A DNA stretch of 5,117 nucleotides from Bifidobacterium sp. UBA744. Its GTDB lineage: Bacteria; Actinomycetota; Actinomycetes; Actinomycetales; Bifidobacteriaceae. The notes beneath the pieces are model-generated. The model was not told the origin of the DNA, made no database searches, and saw nothing but the letters and a program-made list of their open reading frames with translations. This document shows, in pieces, positions 1 to 5,117 of the stretch. Location: NCBI GenBank assembly GCA_002298605.1, contig DBKS01000033.1, forward strand, positions 1 through 5,117, in the 5' to 3' direction. Position 1 is the stretch's first letter, and the number at the start of each line of letters is the position of its first letter. The position numbers and the translations under genes were made by a program.

Positions 1-29
1 CCTATGCGGTGTGTCTGGACCTGTGGGCG

Positions 30-59
30 TTGACAAGCCTTGGCGCAGGCATGTGCGAT
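30..59 (+). promoter_or_regulatory. Candidate sigma-70-type promoter for the TM2/peroxidase genes
   Basis: A perfect -35 hexamer TTGACA lies at 30-35. After an 18-base spacer comes TGCGAT at 54-59, which matches 3 of 6 positions of TATAAT, including the last two. A start of transcription near 65-67 would leave a leader of about 32 bases before the ATG at 98. The -35 is convincing and the -10 is weak, so the exact promoter is uncertain. Confidence 0.38.
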
Positions 60-76
60 GATGGAAGCGCATCGCA
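54..76. promoter_or_regulatory. Inverted repeat overlapping the putative -10 and start of transcription
   Basis: TGCGATG (54-60) and CATCGCA (70-76) are perfect 7-base inverted arms with a 9-base centre. The dyad covers the proposed -10 and the probable transcription start, where a repressor operator would be expected. If transcription starts further upstream it could instead form an RNA hairpin just before the ribosome binding site. The repeat itself is certain; its function is inferred. Confidence 0.35.
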
Positions 77-83
77 GAGCATC

Positions 84-90
84 AGGGGAG
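84..90 (+). promoter_or_regulatory. Strong ribosome binding site of the TM2 gene
   Basis: AGGGGAG ends 7 bases before the ATG at 98, near-ideal spacing and close to the AGGAGG consensus. It fixes the start of the TM2-domain gene and is the strongest Shine-Dalgarno sequence in the window. Confidence 0.8.
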
Positions 91-97
91 AAGCGGT

Positions 98-613
98 ATG
101 AGTTATGATCAGCAGCCCGGCTTCGGGCAGAATGGGCAAGCGGGTACGTCGTCGCAGCCGCAGTATGGCCAGCCTCAGTATGGTCAGTTTCCGTACGGCC
201 AGCCCCAGCAACCGTATGGCCAGCCGCAGCCGCAGTATGGTCCGCCGGTCGGCGACCAGGGGACGCCGAATGGCTACTACGGCTCCCAACAGGGCTCTGC
301 CCAGCAGGGGCCGGCCTACGCCCAGCAGCCGGGATATTCCCCGTACCGGCAGCCGATGGCGATGAGCTCCAAGTCGAAGATAGCGGCTGGTCTGCTGGGC
401 ATTTTCCTTGGGGGACTGGGCGTCCATAACTTTTATCTCGGCAACACCGGCAAGGCCGTCGTGCAGCTGCTGCTGACGCTGGTCGGCTGGATTGTGGTCG
501 TCGGCCCAATGATTTCGGGTATCTGGGGACTGGTCGAGGGCATTATGATTCTCGCCAGTCATCCGGGCAATTCGTGGCATCGGGACTCCGACGGATACGA
601 GCTGCAGGACTGA
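98..613 (+). CDS. TM2-domain membrane protein with Tyr/Gln/Gly/Pro-rich N-terminal tail
   Basis: The 171-residue protein has two parts. Residues 1-88 are low-complexity and rich in Gln, Gly, Pro and Tyr, with YGQ/PQYG repeats concentrated at 20-50. Residues 90-155 form a TM2 domain: a short basic SKSK lead-in (91-94), a first hydrophobic helix at about 95-109 with a glycine-rich LGGLG stretch, the family's H-N-F-Y-L-G turn at 110-115, then a longer second hydrophobic stretch at about 120-152. A polar tail ends the protein. No signal peptide is present. It should sit in the cytoplasmic membrane; both ends should face the same side, but the charge pattern is too thin to say which. TM2 proteins have no agreed biochemical function in bacteria. 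The start is set by the strong ribosome binding site. The stop overlaps the next gene by one base, so the two genes are an operon with likely coupled translation. The domain call is firm; the function is unknown. Confidence 0.9.
   Translation: MSYDQQPGFGQNGQAGTSSQPQYGQPQYGQFPYGQPQQPYGQPQPQYGPPVGDQGTPNGYYGSQQGSAQQGPAYAQQPGYSPYRQPMAMSSKSKIAAGLLGIFLGGLGVHNFYLGNTGKAVVQLLLTLVGWIVVVGPMISGIWGLVEGIMILASHPGNSWHRDSDGYELQD
155..247 (+). repeat. Degenerate in-frame tandem repeat encoding (P)QYGQ units
   Basis: A unit of about 15 bases, of the form CAGCCKCAGTATGGY, recurs with variations inside the TM2 gene and encodes residues 20-50. The first two copies are nearly identical; later ones carry inserted Pro or Gln codons. 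Synonymous differences (CCG/CCT/CCC, TAT/TAC, GGC/GGT) show that the peptide pattern is kept more closely than the DNA. Such tracts often vary in copy number between strains. Confidence 0.7.
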
Positions 614-1080
614 TGCGGCTGGAAGCCGGTCAGCAGGCTCCGGATTTCAGCCTGTCAAGCGATCGTGGCGATATCGTCAGCCTCGCCGGTCTGCGGGGAC
701 GTCGCGTCATCCTGTATTTCTTCCCCGCGGCCATGACGCCGGGGTGCACGAAAGAGGCATGTGATTTTCGAGACAACCTCAATCGTCTGACCGCATTGAA
801 CTATGCCGTGCTTGGCGTTTCGAAGGATGCCCCGGACAAACTCGCCCGGTTCCGCGAACGGGACGGACTGACGTTCCCGTTGCTGAGCGACGCGGATCTG
901 ACCGTACACCAGGCGTATGGCGCCTATGGCGTCAGGAAACTGTACGGCAGGGAGGTGCTGGGAACCATCCGCTCGACCTTCGTGATCGACGAGAACGGCA
1001 TGCTGCTGCTGGCCCGCTACAATGTGCGCGCCACCGGCCATGTGGATTCACTGATGAAGCAGCTCGCCAAATTAGGCTAA
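613..1080 (+). CDS. bcp: Thiol peroxidase, Bcp/PrxQ-type peroxiredoxin
   Basis: This 155-residue cytoplasmic enzyme reduces hydrogen peroxide and organic hydroperoxides, with electrons normally supplied by thioredoxin. It has the full AhpC/TSA-type fold signature. N-terminal APDFSL is at 9-14. The active-site P-x-x-x-T-x-x-C runs from Pro38 through Thr42 to peroxidatic Cys45. The Bcp-specific second cysteine, Cys50, is five residues later, so an atypical two-Cys mechanism is expected. The conserved active-site Arg is Arg120, before the STFVID strand. Length and cysteine numbering match E. coli Bcp. The ATG at 613 was chosen because it gives the family's normal N-terminus and overlaps the preceding TGA as TGATG. 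The only nearby Shine-Dalgarno-like sequence is AGGA at 606-609, three bases away and too close to work well, so translation probably depends on ribosomes ending the TM2 gene. A GTG at 574 would add 13 residues and is unlikely. Confidence 0.93.
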   Translation: MRLEAGQQAPDFSLSSDRGDIVSLAGLRGRRVILYFFPAAMTPGCTKEACDFRDNLNRLTALNYAVLGVSKDAPDKLARFRERDGLTFPLLSDADLTVHQAYGAYGVRKLYGREVLGTIRSTFVIDENGMLLLARYNVRATGHVDSLMKQLAKLG

Positions 1081-1114
1081 CTGGTTTTTCCGTTTTTTTT
1101 AGGGAACAAAGAAG
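1081..1114 (+). other. T-rich gap between peroxidase and asparaginase genes
   Basis: Two runs of T, five at 1085-1089 and eight at 1093-1100, stand out in GC-rich surroundings. Only very weak pairing precedes them: GCC/GGC around AAATTA at the end of the peroxidase gene, plus mismatched outer pairs. A normal intrinsic terminator needs a strong GC stem, so this is at best a leaky terminator or pausing site. It could also be an AT-rich promoter element for the asparaginase gene, although I see no clear -35/-10 pair. Confidence 0.3.
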
Positions 1115-1117
1115 GTG
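1111..1117 (+). promoter_or_regulatory. Ribosome binding site deciding the asparaginase start
   Basis: GAAGGTG lies 9 bases before the ATG at 1127 and is the best Shine-Dalgarno match here. The in-frame GTG at 1115-1117 overlaps this site. Using it as a start would consume the site and rely on AGGG at 1101-1104 instead, so the ATG is preferred. Confidence 0.6.
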
Positions 1118-1126
1118 CGATCAACT

Positions 1127-2047
1127 ATGACGACAGTGGAAACGACTCCGCAGAGCGAATCCGGGAACGGCGTCATGCTGGTGATTCACGCGGGGGCGGG
1201 CGGCCGCCGAGCCGATGCGAGCCCGGAACGCACGGCCCGTGTCGAAAACGATCTCGCCCGTGCGCTTGACGCCGGCTATGCGGTGCTGGATCGCGGCGGA
1301 TCCGCGGAGGACGCCGTGGTGGCGGCCATCCATGTGATGGAGGACGCGGTGGAGTTCAACGCCGGGCATGGCGCCGCCCTCACCAGCGAGGGCAAGGTGT
1401 CGATGGATGCCTGCCTGATGACTGGCGACGGCGAAGTCGGGTCGGCCGCCGGGCTGACGACCGCCAGCCATCCGATTGACGTGGCGCGCGCGGTCAAGGA
1501 ACGCACCAAACACGTGATGTTCGCGCTGCCCGGAGAGGATTTGCTTCGACAGTGGCATATCGGCGTCGAATGTCCCGAGGCCTTCGTCACCGAGGATCGG
1601 CGCGCATCATTGGAGCGTGCGCAGCGGGAAGGCGACGTCTGGGAGAAGCACGGAACCATCGGCGCCGTGGCCCGAGACGCCGGCGGTCATCTTGCCGCGG
1701 CAACCTCCACGGGCGGCATCACCAATCAGATGCCCGGACGCGTGGGGGACACGCCGCTGCCCGGCTGCGGCAACTACGCCGCCGATGGCGTGGCCGCGGT
1801 GTCCGGCACCGGGGTGGGCGAGGCGTTCGTCCGCACGGTGGCCGCCCATCAGCTGGCGGATCGCATGCGTTTCGCCGGACAGACCGCTTCCGCGGCCTCA
1901 CAGGCGGTGCTGGATGATATCGCCGCGCATCGGGGCGACGGTGGCGTGATCGTGGTGCCGGCGAATGGCGCCGGCGTGGTGGCGTATAACAGCGAGATGA
2001 TGAATTACGGCTACGCCACGCCGTCGGGGCGACGTGTTCACGGCTGA
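1127..2047 (+). CDS. Isoaspartyl peptidase / L-asparaginase, Ntn-hydrolase (plant-type, family T2)
   Basis: The 306-residue precursor should cleave itself into alpha and beta subunits and then hydrolyse isoaspartyl dipeptides and asparagine in the cytoplasm. VIHAGAGG (19-26) matches the family's N-terminal strand. NAGHG (78-82) and the following MDA segment are the alpha-subunit signature. The self-cleavage point is HG|T: Thr177 becomes the nucleophile of the beta subunit. STGG (194-197, Thr195), GRVGD (204-208, Arg205 and Asp208) and SGTGVGE (226-232) align with the substrate-binding residues of E. coli IaaA at an offset of two. The linker before Thr177 looks shorter than in E. coli. The N-terminal 16 residues are a polar extension without signal-peptide features. 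The gene lies 46 bases after the peroxidase gene and ends 22 bases from the convergent transporter. Whether it shares the upstream transcript is unclear. Glycosylasparaginase activity is a less likely alternative; family placement is secure. Confidence 0.92.
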   Translation: MTTVETTPQSESGNGVMLVIHAGAGGRRADASPERTARVENDLARALDAGYAVLDRGGSAEDAVVAAIHVMEDAVEFNAGHGAALTSEGKVSMDACLMTGDGEVGSAAGLTTASHPIDVARAVKERTKHVMFALPGEDLLRQWHIGVECPEAFVTEDRRASLERAQREGDVWEKHGTIGAVARDAGGHLAAATSTGGITNQMPGRVGDTPLPGCGNYAADGVAAVSGTGVGEAFVRTVAAHQLADRMRFAGQTASAASQAVLDDIAAHRGDGGVIVVPANGAGVVAYNSEMMNYGYATPSGRRVHG

Positions 2048-2069
2048 CGGTTGCCATGCGGCTTGTGTC

Positions 2070-3437
2070 TCAGCTGCGATGCGCGTGCGCGCCTGACAGC
2101 TTGGCGGCGACGTCGGCGCGGCATCGAGCCATCACCCGCAGGGTTTTCGGCAGCATGACGGTCATGCCGATGAGCCCCGCAGCCCAAATCGGGTATTGGA
2201 TCAACACCGCCACACGCATGGCATGATCGGTGTACAGGCTGGGGGCCGTGGCGCCCTGCGCGTCGAGCAGGAGCCCGACACCGAGGAACACGATCGCCGA
2301 CGAGACGAAACCGCCCGTGTTGGCGAATCCGGTGGCCGAGCCGAGATTGGCGGTGTCATTGGTGTCCCGCACGTAGTCCATGGCGATATTCGACGCCGGG
2401 CCGCCGCTTGACATCGCCAGCAGGAGCAAAGCCATGAACCAGATGGGGTGCGGGCCGGGCGTGAGCAGCAGAATTGTCCACAGCACTATCTGCGATCCGA
2501 TCGAGACGTACACCACCGCGGCGCGGCCATGCACCGGATGCAAGCCGGCGAGTCTGCCCATAATCAGCGCCCAGGCCGCATTGATGACCATGCCGGTCAC
2601 CAGATACGCGCTGGCAGTGGATTGGCCCCATCCCTCGACGGCCAGCAGAAAGGGGATGCCCCATAGCTGATTCATCATATTGATGGAGAACCATGTGGCG
2701 GAGTGCACCCAGAAGCCGCAGATGGTGCCGGGGGATTTCAGCGACGTCCTGAGGCCGTGCAGCGCCGTCTTCAAACCTCCGGCCGGGCGTTCGTGACGGT
2801 GGCCGGTCTGACGCGGGTCGTCGCGAACAGTGGCGAGCACGGCCGCCGCCATCAGCAGTCCAACTCCCGCGATGGACAGGAAGGCGACCTGCCAGCTCGT
2901 CCAGCGCATCAGCCAGACGAAGGGGTAGATGGAGATGATCTGGCCGATGCCGCCGAGCATCGAGGTCATCTGCGTCAGCAGCGGGGCCTGCCGCATGGGG
3001 AACCAGGCGGAAACCAGCCGAACCACCGAGATGAACACAAGCGCGTCGCCGAGCCCGACAATGCCGCGCCCCACCACGGCCAGCGCGGTGACGGGCGCGA
3101 GCGCCATGAAGGTCTGGCCGACCGCCATGAAGACGCCGCCGGAGGCGATGAGGGCGCGTGCGCCGAAACGGTCGAGGAGCACGCCGGCCGGCACCTGCAT
3201 GAGCGCGTAGACGAAGAGCTGCAGATAGAGGAATCCCGACAAGGCGGTGCTGGTAGTGCCGAAATGTTCGGCGGCGACGATTCCCGTGGCCGACAATGAC
3301 GAGCGGCAGGTCACCGCGAAGATATAGCCAAGCAGCCCCATGCCCCATACCGCGTAGGCCCGCGGGCCGCCGGACGGTGCTCGGCCTGCGGAGCCTGTGC
3401 TCAGGCCGTCGTTGGTCTGGTTGCTGATCTCATTCAT
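2070..3437 (-). CDS. Major facilitator superfamily transporter, substrate unknown
   Basis: The 455-residue integral membrane protein has about twelve hydrophobic helices in two halves. A polar 26-residue N-terminal tail precedes the first helix at about 28-48. MFS motif A appears after the second helix as G85-x-x-x-D89-R-F-G-A-R94. An R-G-x-x-G-x-G motif at 123-129 opens the fourth helix, which also carries Arg139. VRDDP at 203-207 closes the first half and a basic central loop runs to about 234. In the second half, DYVRDTND at 354-361 and the N-T-G-G-F of helix eleven (373-377) are the most distinctive polar residues. The tail (430-455) is basic. The architecture implies ion-coupled import or drug/metabolite export; I cannot tell which. 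The ATG at 3437 is the only sensible start, as the next Met (33) lies inside the first helix. It has no good Shine-Dalgarno, only AGG three bases away. It is divergent from the dipeptidase gene and convergent with the asparaginase gene. Confidence 0.9.
   Translation of the reverse strand: MNEISNQTNDGLSTGSAGRAPSGGPRAYAVWGMGLLGYIFAVTCRSSLSATGIVAAEHFGTTSTALSGFLYLQLFVYALMQVPAGVLLDRFGARALIASGGVFMAVGQTFMALAPVTALAVVGRGIVGLGDALVFISVVRLVSAWFPMRQAPLLTQMTSMLGGIGQIISIYPFVWLMRWTSWQVAFLSIAGVGLLMAAAVLATVRDDPRQTGHRHERPAGGLKTALHGLRTSLKSPGTICGFWVHSATWFSINMMNQLWGIPFLLAVEGWGQSTASAYLVTGMVINAAWALIMGRLAGLHPVHGRAAVVYVSIGSQIVLWTILLLTPGPHPIWFMALLLLAMSSGGPASNIAMDYVRDTNDTANLGSATGFANTGGFVSSAIVFLGVGLLLDAQGATAPSLYTDHAMRVAVLIQYPIWAAGLIGMTVMLPKTLRVMARCRADVAAKLSGAHAHRS
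2072..2101. terminator. Weak two-part hairpin between convergent genes
   Basis: AGCTG (2072-2076) pairs with CAGCT (2097-2101). Inside lies GCGC-GTGC-GCGC (2081-2092), giving a stem with a large internal loop. It sits just past the asparaginase stop and overlaps the last codons of the transporter gene on the other strand. No T-run follows on the + strand and no matching A-run precedes it, so it is not a classical intrinsic terminator. It might still pause polymerases meeting head-on. Confidence 0.2.
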
Positions 3438-3443
3438 GCGCCT

Positions 3444-3449
3444 ATCGTA
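3444..3449 (-). promoter_or_regulatory. Candidate -10 hexamer of the transporter gene (leaderless layout)
   Basis: Read on the - strand, TACGAT matches TATAAT at 4 of 6 positions, including the invariant TA and the final T. Exactly six bases separate it from the A of the ATG at 3437, so transcription would start at or next to the start codon. No -35 hexamer is evident at the usual spacing, which is common in actinobacterial promoters. Confidence 0.35.
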
Positions 3450-3451
3450 AC

Positions 3452-3473
3452 GCGAGGCCCGTAGCGAGGCCCG
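3452..3473. repeat. Two-copy direct repeat GCGAGGCCCG upstream of the transporter gene
   Basis: GCGAGGCCCG occurs at 3452-3461 and again at 3464-3473, with a 12-base period and a TA between the copies. CGTA also precedes both copies (3446-3449 with two extra bases, and 3460-3463). The pair lies directly upstream of the transporter's candidate -10, where an activator or repressor could bind. A recent small tandem duplication is the plain alternative. Confidence 0.5.
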
Positions 3474-3498
3474 GCGGCATTCCTTCGAGCCTTCCCTC

Positions 3499-3517
3499 CG
3501 GAGCGGTTCGCCGTCCG
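3499..3517. other. Short hairpin with TTCG loop in the divergent region
   Basis: CGGA (3499-3502), a bulged G (3503) and CGG (3504-3506) pair with CCG (3511-3513) and TCCG (3514-3517) around the loop TTCG. It overlaps the palindrome CTCCGGAG (3496-3503). It is 55 bases upstream of the dipeptidase ATG and could be an operator or, if transcribed, a stable leader hairpin. No T-run follows, so it is not a terminator. Confidence 0.25.
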
Positions 3518-3557
3518 ACGTTGTTTCACGGCCGGGGCATCGTCCATACCGTGCTCC

Positions 3558-3563
3558 TAGAGT
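3558..3563 (+). promoter_or_regulatory. Candidate -10 hexamer of the dipeptidase gene (leaderless layout)
   Basis: TAGAGT fits the relaxed actinobacterial pattern TANNNT and ends eight bases before the ATG at 3572, placing the transcription start at about the start codon. The competing reading is that GGGGA at 3564-3568 is a ribosome binding site, but only three bases separate it from the ATG, which is shorter than usual. Confidence 0.3.
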
Positions 3564-3571
3564 GGGGAATC

Positions 3572-5113
3572 ATGTCATGTACCACGATTCTGATTGGTAA
3601 GGCCGCCAGCTATGACGGTTCGACCATTGTCGCCCGTAATGATGATTCCGGGCATGGTAAGTTCGACCCCAAGCGGTTTGTGGCGGTTCGTCCCGAGGAC
3701 CAGCCTCGTCATTATGTGTCCGAGATCAGTCATGCGGCCAAGGATCTGCCTGACGACCCGTGCTTGTACTCGATTGTCCCGAACGCCCTGCCCGGGCGCG
3801 GCATTCTGGCCGAGGCGGGCGCGTCGGTGCGCAATGTGGCGATGAGCGCCACCGAAACCATTGCGGTCAACGAGCGTGTGCTGGCCGCTGATCCGATGGT
3901 GAAGCTGATACCGGCCGTCGGCGAGCCTGGTGACGAGGATTATCAGGCGGAGGTCCCCGGCGGCATCGGCGAGGAAGATCTCATCACCTTGGTGCTGCCG
4001 TATGTGCACACCGCGCGCGAAGGCGTCGAGCGACTTGGCGCACTGCTGGAACGCTACGGCACCTATGAGGCCAATGGCATTGCAATCAGCGACGTGGATG
4101 ACATCTGGTACGTCGAGACGATCGGCGGCCATCATTGGATCGCCCGTCGTGTGCCCGACGACTGCTACGCCGCCATTCCGAACCAGCTTGGCCTGGACCA
4201 GTTCGATCTTGAGGACGCGCTGGGCGAACAGCGGGAGTATATGTGCAGCGCCGACCTGCGTGAGTTCATCGATGCCAACCACTTGGACGTGTCGATGGAT
4301 CCCGATACCCGTCATCTCAATCCGCGCGCGCTCTTCGGCACCCGCACCGACAAGGACCATGTGTACAACACGCCGCGCGCCTGGTACATGCAACGGTATC
4401 TTAACCCCAGTGAGGATTGGGATTCGCCGTCTGCGGCCTACACGCCCATTTCCGACGACATTCCGTGGTGCCGCAGGCCGGAGAACAAGGTCACCATCGA
4501 GGACATCGACTTTCTGATGAGCTCGCATTACGAGGGCACCGATTACGATCCGTACGGCACGCGCGGCACGGAGGAGACCCGCAGACGGTATCGCCCGATT
4601 GGCATCAACCGCAATGGTCAGCTGGTGGCGCTGCAGATCCGACCTTATGAGCATGAGGAGAACCGTTCGGTGATGTGGATTTCGTACGGTTCGAATCCCT
4701 TTACCTCGCTCGCGCCGTTTTACGCCAACGTGACGAACACCCCAGCGTATCTCAGCAACACCACCGCCGAGGTTTCCACCGACTCGTTCTATTGGACGAA
4801 TCGCATCATCGCAGCGATCGCGGATCCGCATTATCGGGCCAACAGCAACGATCTTGAACAGTATCGAGAAGACGTGCTGAGCTTCGGCCACAAGTTGGTG
4901 GCAACCACGGATGCCACGGTGGACGCCGCTTTGGCCGACGCGTCGGTGAGCAATGTGGCGCGCAGCGAGAAACGCAGCGTGGTCAGCGCCGACTTGGAAC
5001 GGGCCAATCAGGAGATGGCCGACTATCTCAAGACGCGCACCTCCAAGTTGCTGGACCAGGTGCTGTATACGTCCAGCAATCTCATGATCAACGCGTTCCA
5101 TATGTCGGACTGA
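3572..5113 (+). CDS. pepD: Dipeptidase, peptidase family C69 (PepD type)
   Basis: This 513-residue cytoplasmic enzyme should hydrolyse a broad range of dipeptides in the last step of peptide use. It belongs to the N-terminal-nucleophile cysteine hydrolases. The N-terminus M-S-C3-T-T-I-L-I-G presents Cys3 as the nucleophile, followed by the family's DGST (15-18) and ARNDD (21-25). Further signatures are the PEDQPRHY segment, the NVAMSATET segment, DDIWYVETIGGHHW ending at Trp189, and ARRVPDD at 191-197. Length is close to the lactobacillal and bifidobacterial enzymes I recall. There is no signal peptide. The ATG at 3572 is chosen because the nucleophile must lie at the very N-terminus; a TTG at 3521 would bury it under 17 extra residues. 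The mature enzyme must lose Met and Ser to expose Cys3, a shorter leader than the five residues before Cys6 in the Lactobacillus helveticus enzyme as I remember it. The gene ends 4 bases before the window edge. Bifidobacteria can carry more than one C69 paralogue, so the symbol is tentative. Confidence 0.93.
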   Translation: MSCTTILIGKAASYDGSTIVARNDDSGHGKFDPKRFVAVRPEDQPRHYVSEISHAAKDLPDDPCLYSIVPNALPGRGILAEAGASVRNVAMSATETIAVNERVLAADPMVKLIPAVGEPGDEDYQAEVPGGIGEEDLITLVLPYVHTAREGVERLGALLERYGTYEANGIAISDVDDIWYVETIGGHHWIARRVPDDCYAAIPNQLGLDQFDLEDALGEQREYMCSADLREFIDANHLDVSMDPDTRHLNPRALFGTRTDKDHVYNTPRAWYMQRYLNPSEDWDSPSAAYTPISDDIPWCRRPENKVTIEDIDFLMSSHYEGTDYDPYGTRGTEETRRRYRPIGINRNGQLVALQIRPYEHEENRSVMWISYGSNPFTSLAPFYANVTNTPAYLSNTTAEVSTDSFYWTNRIIAAIADPHYRANSNDLEQYREDVLSFGHKLVATTDATVDAALADASVSNVARSEKRSVVSADLERANQEMADYLKTRTSKLLDQVLYTSSNLMINAFHMSD

Positions 5114-5117
5114 GCGG

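Larger units (their letters stand above)
3438..3571. promoter_or_regulatory. Divergent promoter region between transporter and dipeptidase genes
   Basis: These 134 bases must hold promoters for both genes. From left to right they contain a -10-like hexamer for the transporter (3444-3449), a two-copy direct repeat (3452-3473), the 8-base palindrome CTCCGGAG (3496-3503) running into a short hairpin (3499-3517), an isolated TTGTTT (3521-3526), and a -10-like hexamer for the dipeptidase (3558-3563). TTGTTT could serve as a -35 only with poor partners: CATACC at 3545-3550 (spacer 18) or TACCGT at 3547-3552 (spacer 20). Confidence 0.6.

Noticed and set aside
2..580. A 192-codon - strand frame opposite the TM2 gene
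   Set aside because: It is an Arg/Leu-rich product created by the complement of the YGQ repeats and membrane helices; the + strand gene has a strong ribosome binding site and a known domain.
574..612. GTG start extending the peroxidase by 13 residues
   Set aside because: The extension overlaps the TM2 gene, is not part of the Bcp fold, and the ATG at 613 gives the exact family N-terminus with Cys45/Cys50 numbering.
1175..1177. Internal ATG as the asparaginase start, which would match the usual short N-terminus before the first strand
   Set aside because: No Shine-Dalgarno sequence precedes it, whereas GAAGGTG is well placed for the ATG at 1127.
2013..2039. CGTCG-GGG-CGACG inverted repeat near the end of the asparaginase gene as a terminator
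   Set aside because: It is a five-base stem inside the coding sequence with mismatches outside it and no T-run after it.
2356..3348. A 330-codon open frame in another - strand frame inside the transporter gene
   Set aside because: The product is an Arg/Ala/His-rich shadow without helices or motifs, while the overlapping frame is a full MFS protein.
3521..3571. Upstream TTG start extending the dipeptidase by 17 residues
   Set aside because: It would move the catalytic Cys away from the N-terminus, against the family mechanism, and it lacks a ribosome binding site.
3575..5101. A 508-codon open frame on the - strand opposite the dipeptidase gene
   Set aside because: It mirrors the coding frame of a clear C69 enzyme; long antisense frames are expected in GC-rich genes. 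Its product is rich in Arg, His, Val and Gly with no recognisable domain.
1..5117. Defence system, mobile element, CRISPR array or RNA gene
   Set aside because: All long stretches are explained by five ordinary genes. No transposase, recombinase, toxin-antitoxin pair, regularly spaced repeats or tRNA-like structure was seen on either strand.

Overview
The window is GC-rich actinobacterial DNA, most likely from a Bifidobacterium. The best pointer is the last gene, a family C69 (PepD-type) dipeptidase whose sequence looks bifidobacterial to me from memory; no database search was possible, so the species is open. About 90% of the window is coding. It holds five complete protein genes. I see no tRNA, rRNA, CRISPR array, insertion sequence or phage gene.

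Layout. Positions 1-97 are a short leader with a candidate promoter, an inverted repeat and a strong ribosome binding site. Next come three genes in line on the + strand: a TM2-domain membrane protein with a Tyr/Gln/Gly/Pro-rich tail (98-613), a Bcp-type thiol peroxidase (613-1080; its ATG shares a base with the preceding TGA), and an isoaspartyl peptidase/L-asparaginase of the Ntn-hydrolase type (1127-2047), reached across a T-rich 46-base gap. A major facilitator transporter follows on the - strand (2070-3437), convergent with the asparaginase with only 22 bases between their stop codons. A 134-base divergent region (3438-3571) separates the transporter from the dipeptidase (3572-5113, +).

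How the genes might work together. The first two are almost certainly one transcript with coupled translation. Whether the asparaginase belongs to it is uncertain because of two T-runs in the gap. The asparaginase-type enzyme and the dipeptidase are both cytoplasmic peptide-breakdown enzymes, and the transporter between them has no assignable substrate; a shared role in peptide or amino-acid use is only a guess from position. The peroxidase fits an anaerobe that relies on thiol peroxidases rather than catalase.

I found no convincing undescribed system. The points most worth a second look are the TM2 protein with FUS-like YGQ repeats coupled to a peroxidase, and the divergent region, where both genes carry a -10-like hexamer 6-8 bases before the ATG, suggesting leaderless mRNAs, together with a 12-base-period direct repeat.
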